Position numbers and translations under genes: made by a program | Assembly: GCA_020853075.1 (NCBI GenBank) | Contig: JADYZS010000236.1 | Span: 1-6,706 of the forward strand | Source: Anaerolineae bacterium | Lineage (GTDB): Bacteria > Chloroflexota > Anaerolineae > JADYZS01 | Direction of reading: 5' to 3' | DNA length: 6,706 bases | Notes under the pieces: generated by a model | Database searches by the model: none | Told to the model about the DNA's origin: nothing | Seen by the model: the letters and a program-made list of their open reading frames with translations, nothing else | Part shown: positions 1 through 5,992 of the stretch, piece by piece | Layout of the letters: every line of letters starts with the position of its first letter | Position numbering within the stretch: the first letter of the stretch is position 1

Positions 1-15
1 ATCCGATGGCGGACT

Positions 16-43
16 TTGACACAGCCCTACACCTAGATAAAAT
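16..43 (+). promoter_or_regulatory. Predicted sigma70-type promoter P1
   Basis: A perfect -35 hexamer TTGACA (16-21) is separated by 16 bp from TAAAAT (38-43), which matches the TATAAT consensus at five of six positions. The expected transcript start is near position 50, giving a leader of roughly 68 nt before the protease ATG. It lies in the only clearly AT-rich stretch of the window, directly upstream of the five-gene operon. The match is seen in sequence; activity is inferred. Confidence 0.6.
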
Positions 44-47
44 CATG

Positions 48-76
48 TTGACGAAGTATGAAAAACATGGTATATG
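48..76 (+). promoter_or_regulatory. Predicted second, overlapping promoter P2
   Basis: TTGACG (48-53, five of six) is followed after 17 bp by TATATG (71-76, four of six). The TG at 68-69, one base before this hexamer, gives an extended -10 (TGn). The expected start is near 83. P2 begins five bases after the -10 of P1, so the two would act as tandem promoters with partly shared DNA, a layout that can allow differential control. The -10 match is weaker than for P1. Confidence 0.4.
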
Positions 77-117
77 CTTACAGACTAATCAACTCATATT
101 AAACATAATTACTCCTG

Positions 118-969
118 ATGGGCGAAAAAGGACCTGCGCGAACCGTGACCGGAGAGATCTGGAGGCGTCGCCTGCAGCAACTTCGCACGCGCGCGCGGGC
201 GGCGGTTCCCTACGTTTCCGGTCTTCTGACCGCTCTGGTAGCACTTCTTCTCTACAACGCCCTTGTTCCCGATCCCCCTCAGTTAACTGCGCGTGACGTG
301 AACGATGCGGTTGTCCAGGCCCTCGCCTCTGCGACGCCGCCGCCAGCCTATTCTGCCCTCGTGTTCCGGGCGATACAACCCTCCCTCGTTCTGATCCAAA
401 CGAAAGGCCCGGACACGGACGACACGAAAGGCGATGGCCTAGGAACCGGCGTCGTCATTAACGATAATGGCTTCGTTCTCACGAGCCTCCACGTCGTCGC
501 GAACGCGTCCGACATCATCCTCACATTCCCCGATGGCACACAGTCCAGCGCAGAGGTGGTGGATACGCAACCGGAGAGCGACATCGCCATTCTGAGCGCA
601 GACAATCTTCCCGACCAGATCGTACCGGCAACCCTGGGGAATCCCCGTGCCATGCGCGTCGGCGACGAGGCCTTCGCCGTCGGCCATCCCTTTGGTCTGT
701 ACGGCTCCATGAGCGCAGGCGTTATCTCCGGTTTTGAGCGTACTTTCCGCCCCTCCAACAGCAATCTTGAATTAAAGGGCTTGATTCAAATAGACGCTGC
801 CGTGAACCCCGGCAACTCAGGGGGACCGCTCCTGAATCGCGACGGCCACGTTATCGGCATTGTCGTAGGAATAACAAATCCTACCCAACAAGAGGTCTTC
901 ATCGGTATCGGCTTTGCGGTACCGATCAATGTCGCTGTCTCTGGCGGAGGCGGCTCGCTTCCGTATTAG
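118..969 (+). CDS. Membrane-anchored trypsin-like (HtrA/S1C) serine protease without PDZ
   Basis: A 283-aa serine protease of the HtrA/DegP type. A basic N-terminus (RRR at 16-18, several Arg to 27) precedes one membrane segment at about 33-50, so by the positive-inside rule the rest is extracytoplasmic. A linker with a Pro-rich patch (74-76) leads to the protease domain, about 80-275. The triad is visible: His125 in TSLHVVANA, Asp155 in ESDIAILS and Ser234 in GNSGGPLL, with GLIQIDAAVNPGNSGG typical of S1C enzymes. The protein ends just after GFAVPIN with a GGGGSLPY tail, where DegP, DegQ and DegS would continue into a PDZ domain, so substrate sensing must differ. No convincing Shine-Dalgarno precedes ATG118; GTG145 (codon 10) is an alternative start with AAAAGGA at 126-132. 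First gene of the operon, 44 nt before moxR. The family call is firm; the substrate is unknown. Confidence 0.9.
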   Translation: MGEKGPARTVTGEIWRRRLQQLRTRARAAVPYVSGLLTALVALLLYNALVPDPPQLTARDVNDAVVQALASATPPPAYSALVFRAIQPSLVLIQTKGPDTDDTKGDGLGTGVVINDNGFVLTSLHVVANASDIILTFPDGTQSSAEVVDTQPESDIAILSADNLPDQIVPATLGNPRAMRVGDEAFAVGHPFGLYGSMSAGVISGFERTFRPSNSNLELKGLIQIDAAVNPGNSGGPLLNRDGHVIGIVVGITNPTQQEVFIGIGFAVPINVAVSGGGGSLPY

Positions 970-999
970 GACCCCCGTAAGTAGGCTGTTCTAGTCTGC

Positions 1000-1005
1000 A
1001 AGGAG
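1000..1005 (+). promoter_or_regulatory. Ribosome binding site of moxR
   Basis: AAGGAG lies 8 nt before ATG1014, close to the ideal Shine-Dalgarno sequence and spacing. It fixes the moxR start and suggests efficient translation, in contrast to the protease gene upstream. Confidence 0.75.
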
Positions 1006-1013
1006 AATACGAG

Positions 1014-2024
1014 ATGGGTGATAACACGCAGCCCGAGAACGGGCTACCCATGGAGCGCGTGCTGTACGAAGTGAAGAAGGTGATCGTCGGACAGGACCAT
1101 CTGTTGGAACGGCTGGTCGTCGCCTTGCTGGCGCGCGGTCACATCCTGGTGGAAGGTGTGCCAGGCCTCGCCAAGACGTTGGCGATCAAGACCCTGGCCG
1201 AAGCGATTGGCGGCGAGTTCAAGCGTATTCAATTCACGCCCGACCTCGTTCCCGCCGATTTGGTCGGCACGCGTATCTACAATCAAAAGACGGGCGAATT
1301 CAACACTTCCCTCGGCCCCGTCTTCACCAATCTCCTGCTCGCCGATGAAATCAACCGTGCCCCGGCAAAGGTGCAAAGCGCGCTTCTGGAAGTGATGCAA
1401 GAGCGACAGGTGACCATCGGACGCGAGACTTTCAAAGTGCCGAATCCGTTCCTCGTATTGGCAACCCAAAATCCAATTGAGACCGAAGGTACGTATCCTT
1501 TGCCAGAAGCACAGGTGGACCGCTTTATGCTCAAGGTGCTCGTCGGTTATCCCAGCGCGACAGAGGAGTTCGTCATCGTTGAACGGATGACGAGCGCGTT
1601 GCAGGCAGTGCAAAAAGTGTTAACCACCCAGCAGTTGGTAGGCTTGCAGCAGGAAACCGACAAAGTGTACGTGGATCCGGCCCTGATTGAGTACGCCGTG
1701 CGCATGGTGACCGCCACCCGCAAGCCGAAAGACTATGGCCTCAACGAACTGGAACGCTACATCATGTTCGGCGCGAGTCCACGCGCATCCATCAACCTGA
1801 TCCTCACCGCGCGGGCCCTCGCTTTTGTGCGCGGGCGAGGTTACGTGTTGCCCCAGGATGTTCTGGACATGGCGCTTGACGTGATACGACACCGCCTGGT
1901 GCTGTCGAACGAAGCACTCTCGGATAATAGAACCAGCGACGATCTGCTGAAAAAGGTTCTGGACCGCATTCCGATCCCGGTGGTGCCTTTACGTGAGCAC
2001 GTCAACCTCCGCGTTAACGCCTGA
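1014..2024 (+). CDS. moxR: MoxR-family AAA+ ATPase
   Basis: A 336-aa AAA+ ATPase of the MoxR branch, a normal full length. Walker A is GVPGLAKT (48-55, Lys54). Walker B is LLLADEINRA (107-116, Asp111 and Glu112). Sensor 1 is ATQNP (150-154), the arginine-finger region is EAQVDRF (Arg170 in the VDRF motif), and sensor 2 is GASPRAS (253-259), followed by the helical lid. TPDLVPADLVG (75-85) is the typical MoxR segment after strand 2. There is no membrane segment, so it is cytosolic. MoxR ATPases form hexameric rings and work with VWA/MIDAS proteins as chaperone-like remodelling or metal-insertion machines; such partners are encoded directly downstream here. Its 3' end overlaps the DUF58 gene by 32 nt, implying translational coupling. 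The target of this complex cannot be read from the sequence. Confidence 0.95.
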   Translation: MGDNTQPENGLPMERVLYEVKKVIVGQDHLLERLVVALLARGHILVEGVPGLAKTLAIKTLAEAIGGEFKRIQFTPDLVPADLVGTRIYNQKTGEFNTSLGPVFTNLLLADEINRAPAKVQSALLEVMQERQVTIGRETFKVPNPFLVLATQNPIETEGTYPLPEAQVDRFMLKVLVGYPSATEEFVIVERMTSALQAVQKVLTTQQLVGLQQETDKVYVDPALIEYAVRMVTATRKPKDYGLNELERYIMFGASPRASINLILTARALAFVRGRGYVLPQDVLDMALDVIRHRLVLSNEALSDNRTSDDLLKKVLDRIPIPVVPLREHVNLRVNA

Positions 2025-2895
2025 ACGCATCTTGCAGCGGCTAGACTGGCAAGTCATCCGCCGGCTAGACGGTATGTTGCAAGGTGACTACCGCAGCCTC
2101 TTCTACGGCTACGGGGTAGACTTTGCCGATCTGCGCGAATATCAACCCGAAGACGATATTCGCTACATTGATTGGAACGTCACCGCGCGGATGAACACGC
2201 CGTACGTCCGACAATACGTTGAGGACCGCGAAATCACCGCCTGGTTTCTCCTTGATCTCAGCCCGTCGGTGGATTTCGGCACCGCGCAGAACCTTAAGCG
2301 GACGGTGCTCATTGATTTCGTCACGGCCCTGGCGCGGCTGTTGACGCGTCACGGCAACCGCATCGGGGCAATGTTCTTCGGCAGCCGCGTTGAACGGACA
2401 ATTCCCGCACGGGGTGGGCGGCTCCAGGTGCTGCGCCTGGTCAACGATCTCCTCAAACAGCCCCATCTGCCTCGCGCCTCGTTCACGAATCTGACACCTC
2501 TCCTTGAGGGTGCGCTCCATGGGATCAAGAGACGCTCGCTGGTATTCATCGTGTCAGATTTCATCAGCGCGCCGGGGTGGGAGAAACCACTGACCCTCCT
2601 CAACCAGCATCACGAGGTTATCGCTGTACGTTTGTGGGATCCGCGCGAAAGGGAACTGCCGGATATCGGCCCGATTATCATGGAAGACGCAGAGACGGGC
2701 GAGCAATTATACGTGGATACCCACGACAGGAAATTCCGTGCCCGGTTTGCGGAGGCAGCACGACGGCGCGAAACCACGTTGAGCGAGACGTTCAAGCGTG
2801 CCGGGGTAGATATGTTGTCGCTCTCGACGGAAGAGGATATGGTGCGGGCCATCGTGCGTTTTGCTGCGTTCCGTCGGCAGCGCCGGAGACGATAG
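1993..2895 (+). CDS. DUF58 domain-containing protein (soluble VWA-like MoxR partner)
   Basis: A 300-aa protein with the DUF58 signature GVDFADLREYQPEDDIRYID (41-60), continuing WNVTAR (61-66). A VWA-like MIDAS follows: LLDLSPSVDFG with DxSxS at Asp88, Ser90 and Ser92. IVSDF (186-190) is the later acidic strand end. Most family members read PGDD where this one reads PEDD (52-55). There is no N-terminal membrane segment, so it belongs to the short cytosolic DUF58 class and not the longer membrane class. The C-terminus is strongly basic (RRQRRRR). The GTG1993 start is chosen because GGTGGTG lies 7 nt upstream and the frame is open; TTG2032 is a less likely alternative. It overlaps moxR in another frame, and its stop is 3 nt before the next ATG. 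DUF58 proteins are regularly encoded next to MoxR and are thought to bind it as adaptors; their exact role is unsettled. Confidence 0.92.
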   Translation: MSTSTSALTPERILQRLDWQVIRRLDGMLQGDYRSLFYGYGVDFADLREYQPEDDIRYIDWNVTARMNTPYVRQYVEDREITAWFLLDLSPSVDFGTAQNLKRTVLIDFVTALARLLTRHGNRIGAMFFGSRVERTIPARGGRLQVLRLVNDLLKQPHLPRASFTNLTPLLEGALHGIKRRSLVFIVSDFISAPGWEKPLTLLNQHHEVIAVRLWDPRERELPDIGPIIMEDAETGEQLYVDTHDRKFRARFAEAARRRETTLSETFKRAGVDMLSLSTEEDMVRAIVRFAAFRRQRRRR

Positions 2896-2898
2896 CGT

Positions 2899-3909
2899 AT
2901 GTCATTTATCTGGCCTACCATGCTTTGGCTACTGTTAGCGGCCCCGCTCTGCGTCGTGCTGTATCTGCGGCTGCACCGCCAGCGACGGCAGGCCCTGGCT
3001 CGTTATAGCAAACTCGGCTTCGTTCACCAGGCAGCAGGACGCGGGCTCGGCTGGCGCCGCCATCTTCCACCCACGCTCTTCCTTTCTTCACTGATGATTC
3101 TTATCATCGCGCTGGCACGGCCACAAACCACCGTCAGCCTGCCTCGCATAGAAGGCACGGTCATTCTGGCCTTTGACGTTTCCGGCAGCATGGCAGCCGA
3201 CGATCTGAAACCGACACGCCTGGAAGCGGCTAAAACCGCCGCACGAGCCTTCGTAGAGGGCCAACCGTCCACTGTGCGGATCGGCGTGGTCGCTTTCAGT
3301 GATAGTGGCTTTTCGGTGCAGACGCCCACGAACAACCAGGATGCCATCCTCGCTTCGGTCAACCGCTTAAGCCCACGGCGCGGCACGTCCCTCGGCAACG
3401 GTATTCTTGCTTCGCTCAACACGATAGACGCGGAAACCAAACAGCCGCCCTCTCTCTTCTTTAGCAATCTGACGCCGACGCCGGTGCCCACGCCTACGCC
3501 TGTACCGCCGGGGATGCACACCTCGGCTGTCATCGTGCTGCTCACCGATGGCGAGAATACTTCCTCTCCGGAGCCGCTGACCGCTGCGCTCGTCGCAGCA
3601 GATCGGGGCGTTCGCATCTACACGGTCGGCATCGGCAGCGCCGCGGGGACAACCCTGCACGTCAACGGCTTTACCGTACACACGCAATTGGACGAGGCGA
3701 CCTTGCAGCAAATCTCGCTCCTCACCGATGGCGAGTATTACAACGCCGAGAGCGAGCAAGAACTCCTGACGATTTACAGCAACCTTAATCCGCAGTTGGT
3801 ACTCAAGCCGGAAAAGACAGAGGTCACTTCTCTCTTCACAGGTGCCAGCCTCCTTGTCATGCTCATGGGTGGTGCTTTTTCGTTGCTCTGGTTCAGCCGC
3901 TTGCCGTGA
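2899..3909 (+). CDS. BatA/BatB-type membrane protein with VWA domain (VWA1)
   Basis: A 336-aa VWA protein. Membrane segments lie at about 7-24 and 57-73, and a C-terminal one at about 313-333. The loop between the first two is very basic (RLHRQRR, RGLGWRRH), so it should be cytosolic and the VWA domain (about 86-300) extracytoplasmic. The MIDAS motif is complete: DVSGS at 93-97, Thr163 in RRGTS and Asp217 in LLTDGEN, so metal-dependent ligand binding is expected. A Thr/Pro/Val-rich insert, TPTPVPTPTPVPP (192-204), interrupts the VWA fold just before the Asp217 strand. The ATG is supported by GGAGA at 2885-2889 with 9 nt spacing. It is a paralogue of the next gene: I count 37 identical residues of 80 without gaps over 91-170 of both. 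The family includes BatA and BatB of the Bacteroides aerotolerance operon, but aerotolerance should not be assumed here. Confidence 0.92.
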   Translation: MSFIWPTMLWLLLAAPLCVVLYLRLHRQRRQALARYSKLGFVHQAAGRGLGWRRHLPPTLFLSSLMILIIALARPQTTVSLPRIEGTVILAFDVSGSMAADDLKPTRLEAAKTAARAFVEGQPSTVRIGVVAFSDSGFSVQTPTNNQDAILASVNRLSPRRGTSLGNGILASLNTIDAETKQPPSLFFSNLTPTPVPTPTPVPPGMHTSAVIVLLTDGENTSSPEPLTAALVAADRGVRIYTVGIGSAAGTTLHVNGFTVHTQLDEATLQQISLLTDGEYYNAESEQELLTIYSNLNPQLVLKPEKTEVTSLFTGASLLVMLMGGAFSLLWFSRLP

Positions 3910-3936
3910 TCTTATAAGTGGATTCGCAAGGGTGTG

Positions 3937-3942
3937 AGGAGG
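3937..3942 (+). promoter_or_regulatory. Ribosome binding site deciding the VWA2 start
   Basis: AGGAGG (part of GAGGAGGTGG) ends 6 nt before ATG3949. A longer reading from GTG3934 would place this perfect Shine-Dalgarno sequence inside the coding region and add only five codons (VRRWQ) that have no counterpart in VWA1. The ATG at 3949 is therefore the preferred start. Confidence 0.85.
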
Positions 3943-3948
3943 TGGCAG

Positions 3949-5013
3949 ATGGACCTGCTGTGGCCTGGATTGCTTCCCCTTTTGGCGTTAATTCCTCTGG
4001 TGATCGCACTATACCTTTGGATGCTGCATCGGCGGCGGCGTTTTGCGGTGCGCTACTCCAGTCTGGTTCTCGTGCGCGAGGTGGTTCCCCAGCAATCATG
4101 GCTGCGGCGTCATCTCCCCTTTGTCCTCTTCCTTTCCGCTCTGACCAGCCTTGTGTTCGCTTTGGCACGCCCCGTAGCCATCGTGAGCGTCCCCTCAGGC
4201 CAGGCCACCATCATTCTCGCCATTGATGTCTCACGAAGCATGTGTTCCACCGATATTCCACCCAACCGCCTGGAAGCCGCAAAGGTTGCCGCCCTGTCCT
4301 TCATTCAGCGACAAAGAGCCACCACGCAGATCGGCGTCGTCGCCTTCGCCGGTTTCGCGGAAATGGTCCAGATGCCTACAAACGATCCAGAAGTGCTAGA
4401 GACCACGGTTCATAGCCTGATTACTGGGAACAGGACGGCCATTGGCAGCGGCATCCTGGAGGCAATAGATGCGATTGCCGAGATAGACAAGAACGTGGCA
4501 CCGATCGTAAGCGATGAATCTTCCGACATCGCGCCGACTCCCGTGCCCCAAGGCGCGTACGCGCCGGACATCATCGTTCTCCTCACCGACGGAGCGAGCA
4601 ATACGGGGCCCTCACCGCTGGTCGCCGCGCAGCAAGCCGCCGACCGGGGAGTGCGCGTCTATACCATCGGCTTCGGCACCGAAAACGGGGGGGCCATGAA
4701 TTGTAGCGCGCAGTCTCAGACCGGCGATTCCTTTAGCGGTGGTCCATCATTCGGTGGAGGCGGGCAATTTGGCGGCGGCGGGTTTCGTCGCGGGATTGAC
4801 GAAGAAACCTTGAAGCGAGTGGCAGATATGACCGGCGGAACCTATTACTCGGCTGAGAGCGCGGGCGAGTTGCACAGCGTTTTCCAAAATCTCCCAACGC
4901 ATCTGATCACCAAGCACGAGACCACAGAGATCAGTTTCGCGTTCACGGCCATCGGCGCGCTCCTGGCCGCCGTTGCCACGGCCCTCGCGCTCCTCTGGCA
5001 TCCGCTCCCCTGA
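3949..5013 (+). CDS. BatA/BatB-type membrane protein with VWA domain (VWA2)
   Basis: A 354-aa VWA protein from ATG3949, the last gene of the operon, 39 nt after VWA1. The layout copies VWA1: membrane segments at about 7-25, 57-73 and 330-350, a basic loop (HRRRRF, WLRRH) between the first two, and a VWA domain outside the membrane. The MIDAS residues are DVSRS (93-97), Thr163 and Asp214 in LLTDGAS; Asp93 and Thr163 fall at the same residue numbers as in VWA1. An Asp/Ser/Pro-rich insert with APTPVP (195-200) sits where VWA1 has its TPTPVP stretch. A second, Gly-rich insert (about 246-282, with FGGGGQFGGGGF at 268-279) follows the IGFGT strand and includes one Cys at 252. The C-terminal part reads TGGTYYSAES and then LITKHETTEIS before the last membrane helix. 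The two VWA proteins may form a hetero-oligomer, which is inference. Confidence 0.92.
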   Translation: MDLLWPGLLPLLALIPLVIALYLWMLHRRRRFAVRYSSLVLVREVVPQQSWLRRHLPFVLFLSALTSLVFALARPVAIVSVPSGQATIILAIDVSRSMCSTDIPPNRLEAAKVAALSFIQRQRATTQIGVVAFAGFAEMVQMPTNDPEVLETTVHSLITGNRTAIGSGILEAIDAIAEIDKNVAPIVSDESSDIAPTPVPQGAYAPDIIVLLTDGASNTGPSPLVAAQQAADRGVRVYTIGFGTENGGAMNCSAQSQTGDSFSGGPSFGGGGQFGGGGFRRGIDEETLKRVADMTGGTYYSAESAGELHSVFQNLPTHLITKHETTEISFAFTAIGALLAAVATALALLWHPLP

Positions 5014-5063
5014 AGTTGCTCTCCCTTATTTTATCCTGTTGTTGCCCGGCGTGAATATAACGA

Positions 5064-5127
5064 ACCGCAGAGAACGCAGAGGTCGCAGAGAAAATCACTT
5101 CTCTTTGCGACCTCTGTTCTCAGCGGT
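5064..5127. repeat. 64-bp imperfect palindrome of CGCAGAG units between convergent genes
   Basis: The left arm consists of three consecutive 9-bp units, CGCAGAGAA (5066-5074), CGCAGAGGT (5075-5083) and CGCAGAGAA (5084-5092). The right arm (about 5099-5127) is its imperfect reverse complement, with exact pairing over GCGACCTCTG and over the outer ACCGC/GCGGT, and a 2-nt slip between them. The loop is about 6-8 nt. It lies between the VWA2 stop at 5013 and the 3' end of the EEP gene at 5187, so it could form a hairpin in either transcript and protect or end both messages. No U-tract follows on either side, so it is not a classical intrinsic terminator. The unit resembles dispersed intergenic CGCAGAG repeats known from several bacterial genomes. 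The rest of 5014-5186 holds only G-tracts. Confidence 0.75.
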
Positions 5128-5186
5128 GCGTCATTTCCTGCGTCGGGGTAGGGGGTCTAATGTATGGGGGGGCCGCGTGGAAGGTC

Positions 5187-5948
5187 TCAGGCCGGCCAAT
5201 CCCACGAGGCCACGACGGGCCGGTGGTCGGAGGCCCAGCCTGCCAGGTCGCCGTCCAGAGCCTGACAAGAGCGTAGCCTGCCGGCCCAGCGTCGGGCGAC
5301 AAAAAGGTAGTCCAACCGCAGAAAAGGCGCGCGCGCCGGGCAAGTTGCCGCGCGTCCACGCCCAACGGTGGCGAAGGCGTCCACGTAGCCCGCAGCGCGC
5401 AGCCGCCGGATTACCGGCAGCGCAATGGCCTGGGTGAGCGGCCCAGACAGGGACGGAGCATTGAAGTCGCCGAGGAGCCAGTGCGGCTCTTGATGACGGC
5501 GGGCCATCAGAGGGAGCAAGGTAGCCAGTTGGGCCAGCCGCACCGGCTCCCATACGTGATCCAGGTGCGTGGCGTGAACCGTCATGGTCAGGTTCTCACC
5601 CACGCGCAGGCGTGCAGAGAGGAGCGCGCGCCGGGTGAAACGCTTCAAGCCGGGAAGAGGATGGTTGCTCCAAGAGACGATGGGGTACGAGGAGAGGATG
5701 GCATTGCCCAGGCGACAGGGCCCTTGAGAGCAAGAAACGCTCTCGTCGCTCGGCCCAAAGACCCATTCCATGCCCAACCAATTCGCCAATTCTACCAGCG
5801 GCGTCTGGTCGTCCGGCAACGGATGGACAACCTCTTGCAAGGCCAGAACATCGGCTTTGCTCTCTCGTAACACGGTAGCCAAACGTTCTACGTCTATACG
5901 GCCATCTCCACCAACCCAGCGATGTATGTTGTAGGTAAGGAACTTCAT
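5187..5948 (-). CDS. Endonuclease/exonuclease/phosphatase (EEP) family hydrolase
   Basis: A 253-aa protein of the EEP superfamily (DNase I, exonuclease III, sphingomyelinase and inositol phosphatase fold), nearly the minimal domain length. All main motifs are present in order: TYNIH (Asn7), ALQEV (Glu39, metal), GNAILS (81-86), THLDH (catalytic-type His128), LLGDFNAP (Asp161, Asn163), RLDYLF (Asp213) and ASDHRPV (Asp241, His242). It should therefore be an active, Mg-dependent phosphodiesterase or phosphatase; the substrate (nucleic acid, lipid or small molecule) cannot be told. No signal peptide or membrane helix is visible. ATG5948 is chosen because MKFLTYNIH is the usual beginning of the fold; the frame stays open to ATG6068, but those 40 codons look unlike the family. 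GGGAGGG ends 14 nt upstream, rather far for a Shine-Dalgarno. The MFS gene lies 130 nt upstream on the same strand. Confidence 0.9.
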   Translation of the reverse strand: MKFLTYNIHRWVGGDGRIDVERLATVLRESKADVLALQEVVHPLPDDQTPLVELANWLGMEWVFGPSDESVSCSQGPCRLGNAILSSYPIVSWSNHPLPGLKRFTRRALLSARLRVGENLTMTVHATHLDHVWEPVRLAQLATLLPLMARRHQEPHWLLGDFNAPSLSGPLTQAIALPVIRRLRAAGYVDAFATVGRGRAATCPARAPFLRLDYLFVARRWAGRLRSCQALDGDLAGWASDHRPVVASWDWPA

Positions 5949-5963
5949 GACAGGCGGACAGAC

Positions 5964-5992
5964 CCTCCCAGAGATAATGTGGTGTCGGGAGG
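5964..5992 (-). promoter_or_regulatory. Small hairpin overlapping the putative RBS of the EEP gene
   Basis: On the - strand, CCTCCC (5992-5987) can pair with GGGAGG (5969-5964) across a 17-nt AT-rich loop. The GGGAGG arm is also the only purine-rich Shine-Dalgarno candidate before ATG5948. The stem is only six base pairs, so a role in hiding the RBS is possible but weakly supported. Confidence 0.25.

Noticed and set aside
6..296. A 96-codon + frame at the window start
   Set aside because: It covers the promoter region and overlaps the protease N-terminus out of frame, and its Arg/Ser-rich product looks random.
118..969. Frameshift that removed a PDZ domain from the protease
   Set aside because: Only 44 nt separate the stop from moxR, which has its own good RBS, so no PDZ remnant can be hidden there.
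1044..1613. Long - strand open frame opposite moxR
   Set aside because: A codon-bias shadow of moxR; it shows no motif, while the + strand has every AAA+ motif.
4973..5437. A 154-codon + strand open frame crossing the palindrome
   Set aside because: It begins inside VWA2, reads the 9-bp repeat as Arg-rich peptide and then runs antisense to the EEP gene, whose motifs are all intact. It has no recognisable domain.
5131..5553. Long - strand frame in another phase of the EEP 3' region
   Set aside because: A GC-rich shadow with Pro/Arg/Ala-rich sequence; the EEP frame carries GDFNAP and ASDHRPV in the same DNA.
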